Assembly: GCA_030765065.1 (NCBI GenBank)
Contig: CM060989.1
Coordinates: 39,733,501 to 39,797,500, forward strand
DNA from: Deroplatys truncata
Taxonomy: Eukaryota; Arthropoda; Insecta; Mantodea; Mantidae
Direction of reading: 5' to 3'
DNA length: 64,000 bases
The notes beneath the pieces were generated by a model, which saw only the letters and a list, made by a program, of their open reading frames with translations, made no database searches and was not told where the DNA came from. The position numbers were made by a program, and so were the translations under genes. Each line of letters opens with the position of its first letter. Position 1 is the first letter of the stretch. Positions 1 through 11,397 of the stretch are shown piece after piece.

Positions 1-330
1 TTTCTGTGCACAAAAAACAAAAAGTTTTACAGGCCATTAAATATAACTTATATTTTCACAAAAATGAGCTTTAACTTATTACGAAATGTCGAGGTTTTCG
101 AATCCCACATGTCCCCCTTTTGTACGTCCAATATGACGTAAGAAAACCTGCCTCTCAATCTTAAACGCAGGAGTGATGAGGCTTAAAAGTATTCCTCTAT
201 TTTCTCAAATTATTGTCATGTCAATACTTCAAACTCACCATAGATAGCTAAAATCTTTAGAGCCACTGCAGATTATTACACGTTGGTTCACATTACTCGT
301 GCCGCAACAACGATAATAGTATAACAAAAA
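1..330. other. AT-rich sequence, nothing recognised
   Basis: No coding frame, RNA-like fold or repeat family could be supported before the first HINE-like copy at 331. Confidence 0.4.
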
Positions 331-710
331 TCTGATGTTACATTCACATGACTTTCTCTATCAACTATCGCTTATTAGTGGGTATACAGATTATTCCTAC
401 GAAAGTTTAAAATTCCTTTCTACTTCATTTTAATCGAGATAAATATTTCTGGAAATAGCTGCATTACAGTTTTCGTTATAGATACAAAGGGAATAACGAT
501 AGTCAAATGTTTAAGAACTGGACGCTATACGCCGGCCTTAGAATTCCACTGTTTACTTAACATCGCGAGAAACAACTGAAAATCGACAGGACTTTAAAAG
601 AATGACTTAATACTGAACAATTCGAACCATTAATAACGGATATTTCGGAACTGGCAGATGCTACAACATAGTTATTTGAAATAACTTGTGTTTTAAAGAG
701 ATCTACATTT

Positions 711-1524
711 TTACTACTCTACTACGTGTAGTAAGTAGGGGAAGTACCTACTGTATTCTATTAAAAAATAGATGTCAGATTTCACCGTAATATATGTTTT
801 GAAGTCCACTGAACCCAAAAAATAATTTTTAAAAAAAGGTCCGCGCGTGTGTGTCTGTAATCAGCATAACTCAAAAACGAAAAGTCGGATAAGTACCAAA
901 CTTGGTATTTAAGTCCAATATATGCCAAGGATGCGACACCAAGATTTTCAAGAAAATTTCCCACCTCAAATTACCCTTTATATAGAACAGTTTTCGAAAT
1001 TTTTTATTTTCTAAAAAATGACTAAGGATTTTGATTAAAATACCATATATTAAAGATATTTACATAACAAATAAAATGCATGTCTTGTGGAATTGTGTAT
1101 AATCTTGTGTTTGTAAACGAAAGACGAAAACGTACTGCACTAAAAATGTAAATCTCTCTAAAACACACAATTTATTTCAAATAATTTTTTTGTGGCATAA
1201 GCCATTTCTGCCGTTATTAATGGCTCAAATTATTCATTACTTGGTCATTCTTTTAAAGTCCTGTCAAGCTTCATTTGTTTCTCGCGGTTCCATTGAAACA
1301 GTATGGAATTTTAGGGCCAGTATATACGCGTCCAGTTCTTAAAACATTTGACTATCACTGTCCCATTTGATTCTATAACGAAATGTGTAATGTAGCTATT
1401 TCTGCAATGGTTTATTTGGATTAAAAGAAGTCGATGGAAAATTAAGCTTTAGTAAGAATAGTTTGTATACTCACTAATAAATGATAAGAGGATAGAGAAA
1501 GTTTTGTGAATGTACCACATCAGA
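711..1524 (-). mobile_element. HINE-like copy nested in the outer copy
   Basis: It is reverse oriented: the 3'-end motif TACTCTACTACGTG begins near 711 and the complemented 5' end CCACATCAGA closes it at 1524. The host copy breaks at CTACATTTTT and continues at TTTTTTGTGTAG, so the pre-insertion site was a T run. The copy is diverged, which suggests an older insertion. Confidence 0.7.
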
Positions 1525-1996
1525 ATTTTTTGTGTAGTACGTGTGTTAATGTTTACCAGTTTTACAAGATTATACAAAATTCCTTCCGAATATAGAGGGC
1601 TTCAAAGGCTATTCCTAGAAAATTGAAGATATGACCTTTATTTTTTATGTAAATATCTTTAATACATAGAGTTTTAATCAAAATCATTCAAACCATTTTT
1701 TAGAAAATCAAATTTAAAGAGCAGTTGGTGTGGGGGAGTTTTTGAAAATCTTCGTGTCGAAGGTACTGAACTTAAATACCAAGTGTGGTATTTATCCGAT
1801 TTTCGTTTTTGAGTTATGCTATTCACAGTTACAAGCACATGTACCTTTTTCTAAAAATTCCTTCCTTTTTACTTTCTCTACTACGTATATAAGTAGGGGA
1901 AGTATTGTATTCCACCCAAAAATTCGATACCGAGATTTCAACGGAAATACATGTTTGAGACTCCCTGAATCCAAAAAAAGCATTTTTGGAAACATG

Positions 1997-2000
<4 letters not shown>

Positions 2001-2030
<30 letters not shown>
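2001..2030. repeat. (TG)15 microsatellite inside HINE-like copy
   Basis: Thirty bases of perfect TG repeat lie at the position where other copies carry short or compound GT tracts. Confidence 0.95.
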
Positions 2031-2033
<3 letters not shown>

Positions 2034-2507
2034 GTGTGTCTGTGAACAACATATCTCAGAAACCAACAGTCGGATAAACAGCAAACTTGGTATTTAGCTT
2101 CAGTATCTTCCAGAGATGCGATACGAAGGTTTTCAAGAAAATCCCCCAACCCCAGACTACCCTTTACATGGAACATTTTTCAAAAATTTTAATTTTCTCA
2201 AAAATGGCTCTAACGATTTTGATTAAAATATCATATGTTTAAGATATTGTCATGAGAAATGAAATGTATATCTCGAATTTTCTGGGAATGTCTCCAAAAC
2301 TATTCTTCATTGTGAACGACTTTTGCATAGCTGGTAAACCATAAGAGATAGACAAAATTTTACTACACAAAAAATGTAGATCGCGTTAAAATACACAATT
2401 TATGCCATATACCTTTCTTTTGTTGAGTGAACCGTTTTCGAGATATTGCTTGTTATTCCCTTAAAATTTCCAATACTTCATACTTTTTCTCAAATTCGTT
2501 GTTCTTT

Positions 2508-3387
2508 TTACTTTCTCTACTACGTATAGTAAGTAGGGGAAGTATTGCATTCCACCCAAAAATTCGATACCGAGATTTCACCGGAAATACATGTTTTGAG
2601 ACCTCCTGAATCCAAAAAAAGCATTTTTGGAAACATGTCCGTGTGTGTGTCTGTGTGTGTGTCTGTGTGTGTGTCTGTGTGTGTGTGTGTCTGTGAACAG
2701 CATAACTCAAAAACGAACAGTCGGATAAGCACCAAACTTGGTATTTAGGTTCAGTATCTTCCAGAGATGCGACACGAAGGTTTTCAAGAAAATCCCCCCA
2801 CCCCAGACTACCCTTTACATGGAAGATTTTTCGAAAATTTTAATTTTCTCAAAAATGGCTCTAACGATTTTGATGAAAATATCATATGTTTAAGATAATG
2901 TCATGAGAAATGAAATGTATATCTCGAATTTTCTGGGAATGTCTCCAAAAGTATTCTTCATTGTGAACGAATTTTGCATAACTGGTAAACCATAAGAGAT
3001 AGACAAAATTTTACTACACAAAAAATGTAGATCGCGTTAAAATACACAACTTATGTCATATACATTTCTTTTGTTGAGTGAACCGTTTTCGAGATATTGC
3101 TTGTTATTCCCTTAAATTTTCCAATACTTATACTTTTTCTCACATTCGTTATTCATTTTTTTTATGTCCTGGACATGCAAAGAGAATGGAATGCGCCACA
3201 TAGCAACCAGCGTTAAAATATTTGACTATCGCTTAAAAGCTACCATATTTCCCTTGCATCTACAAGAAAATTACCAATAAGATTGACATCTCGATATCTC
3301 GATTAACATGAACCATATGGAGAATAAGCGTTTGTAAAATTAGATTGTACAAGAGTAGAGAAAGTCATGTGAGTGTAACACATCAGA
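2508..3387 (-). mobile_element. Innermost HINE-like copy, full length
   Basis: This uninterrupted copy of about 880 bp runs from TTACTTTCTCTACTACG to ACACATCAGA. It has inserted into a T run of the 1870-3621 copy. The repeated 230-bp 5' ends at about 3160-3387 and 3395-3621 are explained by this nesting rather than by tandem duplication. Confidence 0.75.
2641..2691. repeat. Compound GT/CTGT microsatellite inside HINE-like copy
   Basis: Units of GTGTGTGT separated by CTGT repeat about four times. It sits at the same place in the element as the tract at 2001 but has a different repeat structure. Confidence 0.9.
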
Positions 3388-3735
3388 TTTTTTTTTATGT
3401 CCTGGACATGCAAAGAGAATGGAATGCGCCACATAGCAACCAGCTCTTAAAAGATTTGACTATCACTTAAAACCTACCATATTTCCCTTGGATCTACATG
3501 AAAATTACCAATAAGATTGACATCTCGATATCTCGATTAACATGAAGCATATGGAGAATAAGCGTTTGTAAAAATAGTTTGTACAAGAGAAGAGAAAGAC
3601 ATGTGAGTGTAACACATCAGATTTTTTGGATTCAAGGTGCCCTTAAACATGTATTTCCGTGAAATCTCGGTATCGAGTTTTTGGGTGGAATGCAATACCT
3701 TCTCTACCTACTAGGTACGTGGCAGAGAAGGTAAC

Positions 3736-4165
3736 AACATTGATATTGGAATTTATGAATATGTGGGAGCGCACCGCGAGTGCAATGCAGGGCGTTACTT
3801 TTGGCGCTTACATGAAGCAGATGACGTGTGTTCGCGACGCGACGGACAGGCCGTCCAGCCACAGACGCCAGGCTATGTGACGTCGGCTCTTACTTGGTTT
3901 TAAAAATACATACGCACACTGGTACTAGTGACACACTCCCACCCCGCCACCTTCATTTGGCACACTCCACTCTGCCTCATGGTTTCGCGTACATTATCTT
4001 AGAAAAAATGCTATTAGGAATGTCTTAAAGACAAACGCTAGGTAAAGGGTGTGGAGGACGATGAAATGATTGAAACCAGAGCGAAGACCAAGCTTAGATA
4101 CCAATTATGGAGTTTGTTTCCAAAAGCTACCAAATCCAACAGACCTAATTTTGAAAATAAAAAAA
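3736..4165. other. Intervening sequence, no gene seen
   Basis: This is a comparatively GC-rich spacer between two HINE-like copies. Short open frames are present but show no recognisable domain. Confidence 0.4.
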
Positions 4166-4847
4166 TTCTGATGTTACATTCCCATGACTTTCTCTACCAT
4201 CTATCACTTATCAGTGGTGTACAAATTACTCTTACAAGCTTATTTTCCTATCTACTTCATTTTAATCGAGAAAAACCTTTCCGGAAATATCTTGGAAATG
4301 GCTTACGCTACAAAAAAAGAGTTATTTGGAATAAATTATGCGTTTTAAAGACATCTACATTATATGTGTAGCACGTTTTCGTCTATCGCTTAACGTTTAC
4401 CTGTTATGCAAGATTATTAAAATTCCTTCCGAATGAAGTGGCTTCATAGGTATTCCCAGAAAATTCAAGATATACACTTTATATATAATGTAAATATCTT
4501 TAATATATGGTATTTTAACCAAAATCGTTAGCCATTTTTTAGAAAATCAAACATTTCGAAAAATGCTCCATGTAAAGGGTAATTTGGGGTGGGGAGGTTT
4601 TGTTGAAAATCTTCATGTCGCATCTTTGGAAGATGCTAAATCTAAATACAAAGTTTGGTGTTTATACGGCTTTTCATTTTTGAGTTATGTTGTTCACACA
4701 CACACACACAAACGCGGGCCTTCTTCGAAAATGTTTTTGGATTCAGGGGTCCTCAAAACATGCATTTTCAGTGAAATCTCGGTACCAGTTTTTTGGCTGG
4801 AATGCAATACCTTCTCTAGCTACTATGTACCTGGAAGAGAAAGTAAA
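4166..4847 (+). mobile_element. HINE-like copy, second subfamily, uninterrupted
   Basis: It runs from TTCTGATGTTACATTC to GGAAGAGAAAGTAA, about 680 bp, with a short (CA)n at 4698-4710. It represents the subfamily whose 5' region reads TATCACTTATCAGTGG and serves as the intact reference for the broken copies at 331 and 10954. Confidence 0.7.
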
Positions 4848-5599
4848 CATATTATATATTATTATGGCTTCATATTACTATTGCTTTGTGTCTCATCATG
4901 AGAAACAGGTAAAATATGAAGAAAACTTTCCCAAAATATTATTAAATGTATGTGTTAAAGCCAAAACATCTCATACTTTTAGGGTTTTGGAGCCAGTTCA
5001 CTTCATTAGTTAAAAAAATAAGCTTTTATCCATATTTAATAGGTTATCAAATGTAATACACCAAATTACATGGAGTTTATACACTTTAATCATTGTGCAA
5101 CCCTTAAACTCAGAAAAGAAGAAACAGAAGTTACTGATTAATCTGTCCTTGCTTAATGCTAATTAAAAATATTCCACTAAAAGCACTGGTTCCCAAAATA
5201 AAAACTCTTCAAGAATAGAGGGCGTTTAATTTGGCAAGTGGCGTTAATAGAGGAATGCTACATCTTCTCAACTGCTGCTGACTTGGAAAGCTAGAATTCA
5301 GGCTGAAAAGTTTAAATCCCGGCTATGGCACTGAATTTTTCAGTCTGATAATACCTTTCGAACTTAAGCTTACACACATCATGTGTGGAAGAATAATTAA
5401 TTACTACTGTACCTGACTTGAAAAAGTGGACTGGTATTTCTAAATGTTTCACAAGAAAACGGCCTGAATAGAATATTTGGAGAGCCCAGTTCATTGTTAA
5501 CGGAAATTATTTTAAAAGCAAAAATTCTAAAATCTTACAGAAGATGAAGTATGAATATTTTCGTAAAATATTAAGATTTAACAAAACATTACGAAATAC
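4848..5599. other. Spacer with SINE tail fragment
   Basis: No gene was seen. At about 5310-5420 there is a plus-strand fragment of the tRNA-SINE seen at 52706 (AAATCCCGGCTATGGCA then TGAATTTTTCAGTC). Confidence 0.5.
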
Positions 5600-7328
5600 C
5601 ATGTACACAGTAGGTAGCGAAGGTACTTGCATTACACCCAAAAATTCAATACGGAGATTTCAACGGAAATACATATTTTGAGACCTCCTGAATCCAAAAA
5701 AAAAGTGTTTTTAGAAAAATGTCCGTGTGTCTGTGAGTAGCATAACTTAAAAACGGAAAGTGGGTTAAGTACCAACTTGGTATTTAAGTTCAGTATCCTC
5801 CAAGGATGCGACACGAAGATTTTCAAGAAAATCCCTCTTCATCCAAGTATCCTTTGCATGAAAAATTTTTAGAAATTTTTGATTTTATAAAAATGTCTAA
5901 CGATTTAATACCATATCTTAAAGATATTTACATGACAAGTAAAATGTATATCTTGGATTTTATGGGAATAGCCTTCGAATCCTCTTCATTCGGAAGGAAT
6001 TTTGTATAACCTTGTAAGCGATAGACGAAAACGTACCACACAAGAGAGATAGATCTCTTTAAAACACACAATTTATTTCAAATAAGTTTTCTATGACATA
6101 AGCCATTACTGAGATGTTCGTTTTAAAGGTTCGAATTGTTCATTACTTGGTCATTGTTTTAAGTCCTGCCACCTTTAGTTGTTTCTCGCGATGTCATAGA
6201 AACAGTATGGAATTTTAAAACCAGCATATAGCGTGCGGTTCTTAAAACATTTATCTATCGCTGTTCTCTTTGTATCTATAACGAAATGTGTAGTGTAGCT
6301 ATTCCTGCAAGGTTTATTTGAATTGAAATGTAGTGATAGAAAAAAAATCTGATGTGTTACACTCACATGACTTTCTCTACTCTTGTACAAACTATTTTTA
6401 CAAACGCTTATTCTCCATCTACTTCATGTTAATCGAGATAAACATTTGCAGACTCTATCTTATTGCTAATTTTCTTGTAGATGTAAGGGGATAATATATT
6501 TAAAGGGCAATTTGGAAATACAGTAGCCTTTAAGCACATACATATCTCTTAATAGCTGGTTGCTAGGTGCAGCACCACTCCCTTTGCCACAGATTAATAC
6601 TCTTTGCATATCAAAGACAAAAAAATGAATAACGAATTCCCATTTAAGAAAATAAGTATTGAAAAATATAAGAGAATAACAAGCAATATCTCGAAAATGG
6701 TTCACTCAACAAAAAAAATGTATATGACATGAATTGTGTATTTTAACGCGATCTATATTTTTTGTGTAGTAAAATTTTCTCTATCTCTTATGGTTTACCA
6801 GTTATGCAAATGTCGTTCACAATGAAGAACACTTTTGGAGACATTCCCAGAAAATTCAAGATATAAGTTTTATTTGTCATGACAATATATTAAACCTGTG
6901 ATATTTTAATCAAAATCGTTAGAGCCATTTTAGAGAAAATTAAAATTTTCGAAAAATCTTCCATGTAAAGGGTATCCTGGGGTGGGGGGATTTTGTTGAA
7001 AACCTTCGTGTCGCATCCCTGGAAGATATTGAACCTAAATACCAAGTTTGGTGTTTATCCGACTGTTCGTTTCTGAGTTATGCTGTTCACAGACACACAC
7101 ACAGACAGACACACGGACATGTTTCCAAAAATGTTTTTTTTGGATTCAGGGGGTCTCAAAACATGTATTTCCGGTGAAATCTCGGTATCGAATTTTTGGG
7201 TGGAATACAATACTTCCCCTAATTACTATACGTAGTAGAGAAAGTAATAAGCTTGAGTAAGAATAGTTTGTATACCCACTAATAAACGATAGAGGGTAGA
7301 AAAAGTAATGTGAATGTATCACATAAGA
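5600..7328 (-). mobile_element. HINE-like copy interrupted by another copy
   Basis: The reverse-oriented copy starts near 5600 and runs to about 6340. It resumes after the nested plus copy with TAAGCTTGAGTAAG and ends CACATAAGA near 7328. The flanks of the nested copy are contiguous in intact relatives. Confidence 0.65.
6348..7248 (+). mobile_element. HINE-like copy nested in reverse-oriented copy
   Basis: A full-length copy from TCTGATGTGTTACACTC to GTAGAGAAAGTAA, preceded by an A run. It lies opposite in orientation to its host copy, so transcripts of this locus could fold extensively. Confidence 0.72.
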
Positions 7329-8323
7329 TTTTTATTTAAAAAAATTGCCAAGATTAATTGACCTCTTCTTCAGACAACATTTTTAGTTGTTAAGTCTCAA
7401 TTGATTGTGTTGCATCTGCATAAACATCCGTGTATTAGATGCTATTGTACCGAAAATAGCTTTTCTGTTGCTGCCGGAGAAAGTCTGTTGGTTTTAGTGT
7501 GGATTCGCCCATGGGTGGATCAATTGTGTTTGTTGATGATGGCGATGCATTCAGAAGTTTATATGCCAGCGAATATAACGGTTGTTTGCCACACAATCCT
7601 CTTTATTGGGTAGAAAGTGCGACATATTGAGCAGAAGCCCATGAAGTGTCTCGAGAAAAAATTACAATTAGCTTTAAATTCGGCTTAGTTAGCCACGATT
7701 ATTCCACCACGTCACCATGTACTATGATTAATGCAGTATTATACGACGTGTTTTGCATTATATAGTATTTTTACAACTCTACTTGACACTAAAACTTTGC
7801 TGCTGTTTCCAAATGTCTCTTGTAGCAAAATAGACTGTTACCTATAAAGAGCATAAAATTAAAAAATGTATTTGCTAAGTCATAAAAAACACAAATAAAG
7901 CATTAATTTTGTTTCTGTTTTCTAGAATGGAAATCAGGCAAATGCAAGAAAGAATTCTTCAACAAACACAAGCCAGTGGTGAATCGTGGCGAGAGAGAAC
8001 TCTTATGTATTTTGCCAGAATCCCACTTTCTCTCTTCAGAGGTAGAATTATTACCATATTTGGCCCAACTGTCAACACCTAAGTGTAGCGTTCTATATGA
8101 TATTCTGTGACTGTTGGCACTCAAATGTGCGATAGCATGAACACGGACAGTAACACATACAGTATTATTTTGAGCCATTATATTTTTGATGACAGTCTAT
8201 AGAAATATTTATTAGCTATGTACAAAGTAAGAATAAAAATAAATATTTGAATAAAACAGAGAACAATTATTTAGGCACGTAGAAAGGTGTCTGTGTGAGA
8301 GAAACAGCGTTGATGAGTTCTTT
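7329..8323. other. Spacer between HINE-like copies
   Basis: No repeat was recognised in this stretch. It contains the small exon-like frame at 7927-8082, listed separately. Confidence 0.4.
7927..8082 (+). other. Unrecognised 51-codon frame after a splice-acceptor-like site
   Basis: The sequence TTTCTGTTTTCTAG directly precedes ATG GAA ATC. The frame reads MEIRQMQERILQQTQASGES, then WRERTLMYFARIPLSLFRGR, then a stop. It has a charged helix-like first half and a hydrophobic second half. I do not recognise it. It could be a terminal exon, a fragment of a retrocopy, or chance. Confidence 0.2.
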
Positions 8324-9125
8324 TTACTTTCTCTACTACGTAGAGTAAGTAGGGGAAGTATTCGATACCGGAAATACATGTTTTGAGACTCCCTGAATCC
8401 AAAAAAAGCAGTTTTGGAAACATGCCTGTGTGTGTGTGTCTGTGAACAGCATAACTCAGAAACGAACAGTCGGATAAACACCAAACTTGGTATTTAGGTT
8501 CAGTATCTTCCAGAGATGCGACACGAAGGTTTTCAAGAAAATCCCCACACCCCAGATTACCCTTTACATGGAACATTTTTCGAAAATTTTAATTTTCTCA
8601 AAAATGGCTCTAACGATTTTGATTAAAATATCATATGTTTAAGATATTGTCATGACAAATGAAATGTATATCTTGAATTTTCTGGGAATGTCTCCAAAAG
8701 TATTCATTGTGAACGACTTTTGCATAACTGTAAACCATAAGAGATAGACAAAATTTTACTACACCAAAAATGTAGATCGCGTTAAAATACACAATTTATG
8801 TCATATACATTTTTTGTTGTTGAGTGAACCATTTTGGAGATATTGCTTGTTATTCCCTTAAATTTTCCAATACTTATACTTTTTCTCAAATTCGTTATTC
8901 AATTTTTTTTTGTCCTGGTAATGCAAAGAGAATGGAATACTTCACATGGCAACCAACTCTTAAAATATTTGACTATCGCTTAAAGCCTAGCAATTCCCCT
9001 TGCATGTACAAGAAAATTAGCAATAAGATTAACATCTCGATTAACATGAAGCATATGGAGAATAAGCGTTTGTAAAAATAGTTTGTACAAGAGTAGAGAA
9101 AGTCATGTGAGTGTAACACATCAGA
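8324..9125 (-). mobile_element. HINE-like copy, full length
   Basis: It runs from TTACTTTCTCTACTACG to ACACATCAGA with flanking T runs. Part of the terminal region (the GGTATCGAATTTTTGG segment) is shortened relative to other copies. Confidence 0.75.
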
Positions 9126-9336
9126 TTTTTTTTAATAAATGCGTAACACTACATTTATTGCTTTGATAACATTGGTACAGTGATCGCACTTAGTATCGTG
9201 GTTTGGCTGCGGTATCCGAAGGAAATAGGTTTATTACTTCGGCCACTGCCTGGGCTGTCGATGCGTTCCAAGAGTAGAGTAGATTATAGGTGCAGAGAAG
9301 GATTTCGGAACGGAAGTATATAGGATGCCTATTGTA

Positions 9337-10024
9337 CGAGGGGCGCCCAATAAGTAAGTTTCCCTATTTTATAAAAAACATTAAACACAATTGATCATCT
9401 TAAATTAATTTTATTGTACAATCCTTCTGATACTTTTCTACATAGTCAGCATGTTTTTCTAAGCATTTTTGGGGACGTGACACAAGTTTTTCCAAGCCAG
9501 TGTTGTACCAGGTCGGGTCCTGTGTTCGCAACCAGCTGTTCACTGATTTGACTTCATCATCGGTGTTAAAAGTGCTTACCTTTGAGTTGAAGGAACATGT
9601 GAAAATCACTTGGGGCAAGCTCCGGTGAATACGGAGGATACGAGAAAACTTCCAAGTTGAATCTTGACCCAGGCGGAGCTCAGAAGATTCAACTGGGAAG
9701 TTTTCTCGCATCCTCCATATTCACCAGATCTTCTCCCAAGTGATTTTCACATGTTCCCCTGACTCAAAGGTCATCATTGAGGTAAGCACTTTGACACCAT
9801 GATGAAGATCAATCAGAAGTGAACAGCTGGTTACAAGCACAGGACCCGATCTGCTACAATATTGGCTTGGAAAAACTTGTGTCACGTCCCCTAAAATGCT
9901 TGGAAAAACATGTTGACTATGTAGAAAAGTAACAGAAGGATTGTAAAATAAAATTAATTCAACATGATCAATTGTATGTAACGTTTTTATAAAATGGGGG
10001 AACTTACTTATTGGACGACCCTCG
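9337..10024. mobile_element. Palindromic element made of two mariner 3' ends
   Basis: Arms 9337-9665 and 9690-10024 are inverted copies of the same mariner 3' end, from the outer TIR (GAGGGGCGCCCAATAAG) inward through the last part of the transposase. Both arms read toward their own outer TIR. The left, minus-strand arm has LEKLVSRPQKCLEKHADYVE, the typical mariner C-terminus. A TA precedes the left end; the right flank is AA. No transposase core is present, so the element cannot be autonomous. Confidence 0.85.
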
Positions 10025-10469
10025 AACCTACTGAAGCTCTGGGAGAAAGGAGCGGAGCGGACAGAGAGGGCGACCAAACCGGAGTCGCAGGCTCGAACCC
10101 GGCTGGACCGCCCTCCCTAAGAAGAAGTTTCGCGGGAATTCATCACACACCGGAACGCCAGAATAAGCAGTTACTCAAAGAAAATTCATGATCTCATGCC
10201 GTCCACTCGCCTGATCCCACGACCCTAAAACATAATAAGCAGGCATAGGAATTTCTAAGCATTAAAGCCAGGACGAAAGGAAATTAAATTGAACCGTTAC
10301 TGGGCTTAACGCAGAGACCACCCACATTCCTTGTACAGTCTGTTACGTTTGTAGACAGCGCTTACCGGACTGTGTTTACCTGCCCGTCAGCGACTCATGA
10401 CCGCTGTTGTTTACATTCTTTGTATTGACAATAGTTTTGCGTGTAGATAACTTGAAGTCAACTGCTTAA
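10025..10469. other. GC-richer spacer with a tRNA B-box-like site
   Basis: A tRNA-like B box (GCAGGCTCGAACCCGG) at about 10087 suggests a small SINE remnant. Nothing else was seen. Confidence 0.35.
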
Positions 10470-10672
10470 GAATTTATGTCTGATGATAGGGAAATGGAGT
10501 CAGGGAAATTCGCGACAATACAAAAGCCATCCCAGCATTCAACTACCGATCTGGGAAAACCGTCAAAAAATCAAAGGTCAGAGTGAATGGCCCGACGAAT
10601 TTGAATCTGAGACCTCCCGATTGTGGGACTCACCCCTTACCACGGAGCCATCTTGCTTGGATTAATTGCAAA
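10470..10672 (-). mobile_element. tRNA-derived SINE fragment
   Basis: On the minus strand AGATGGCTCCGTGGTAAGG (A box) and CTCAGATTCAAATTC (B box) match the head of the complete SINE at 19019. A short tail follows. Confidence 0.55.
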
Positions 10673-10953
10673 GTCCAAGAATGAGACGCAAGCGTGGTGC
10701 GTTTTGTTGACGTTTAACGGTTTCGTTGGCATGTTATTCGGTAGTTACTACAACTCTTGTGTAAGGAGATGGGTATCGGTTCGATTCCCGACTAAGTACA
10801 ATACAGTTTCCTTTGTTTGAGAAGTTTGCTTGTGGTATCCAGAGAGTGCTGCTTATGAATGTGTATATGTTAGCCCATTTTCAGGAACTGACACTTAGCA
10901 GATCCTTCAAATATGTGTCCAGTCATAAGTGAGTGATAACCATGTCAGAAAAA
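10673..10953. other. Short spacer, nothing recognised
   Basis: No gene or repeat could be supported. Confidence 0.35.
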
Positions 10954-11040
10954 TCTGATGTGTTACATTCATATGAGTTTCTCTACCCTCTATCACTTAT
11001 TAGTGGGTATACAAATTAATCTTACGAAAGTTTATTTTTA

Positions 11041-11318
11041 ATTTAGGGACGCTCTTTAACTGTTGTGATCCTTAGCGTCGCATTCCATATTGGGCATGAA
11101 AGAGAAAGTTTGCTCAGATGCATTTTTATCGAGCTTGAGGTTCTTTTACGTGCCGTAAATCTACGACACGGGACCACCGGCTTTGCTTCTCTTCCGAAGG
11201 AAGCCATGTCAAGGATTTTTACGTCCGAAAAAATCCATCGCCCTCCGCCGGGAACTCGCGACTCGAGAACTAGAGGTTAGCATGGTAACCACTACACCAC
11301 GGAGGACGACAAACGGAA
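11041..11318 (-). mobile_element. tRNA-derived SINE in HINE-like copy
   Basis: Reading the minus strand, the head CTCCGTGGTGTAGTGG (A-box region) is followed by a B-box-like GCGAGTTCCCGG. A body then follows containing CGGACGTAAAAATCC and TTTACGGCACGTAAAAGAAC. The imperfect flanking repeat GTTTATTTT/ATTTATTTT looks like the target duplication. Fragments of the same family occur at 32668, 41945 and 54489. Confidence 0.65.
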
Positions 11319-11397
11319 ATTTATTTTCCTATTTATTTCATTTTAATCGAGATAAACCTTTTAGGAAATAGCTACATTACAGATTTCGTTATAGATA

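Larger units (their letters stand above)
1870..3621 (-). mobile_element. HINE-like copy nested in the outer copy and itself interrupted
   Basis: It starts TACTTTCTCTACTACG near 1870 and ends ACACATCAGA at 3621. It is broken at 2508-3387 by a third copy in the same orientation. Its GT microsatellite is a clean (TG)15 at 2001-2030. Confidence 0.75.
331..3735 (+). mobile_element. Outer HINE/Helentron-like element, interrupted by nested copies
   Basis: The copy begins TCTGATGTTACA at 331, runs to 710, resumes at 1525-1869, and resumes again at 3622 with TTGGATTCAAGG, ending AAGGTAA near 3735. The three pieces are consecutive parts of one element when compared with the uninterrupted copy at 4166-4847. 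It carries no ORF that can be called coding. The family call (HINE, non-autonomous Helentron) is inferred from asymmetric ends, subterminal inverted motifs, an internal GT-rich microsatellite, a terminal hairpin-like sequence and T/A-run targets. Confidence 0.7.

Noticed and set aside
1730-2077. Repeated short frames (for example VKGNLGWGDFLENLRVASLE and related) in many HINE-like copies on both strands
   Set aside because: They recur because the repeat itself recurs. They run through a GT microsatellite that yields CVCVCV or THTHTH in any frame and show no domain, so I do not call them genes.
3160-3626. Apparent 230-bp tandem duplication of the HINE-like 5' end
   Set aside because: It is better explained by one copy nested just inside another, because the broken host copy continues seamlessly on either side.
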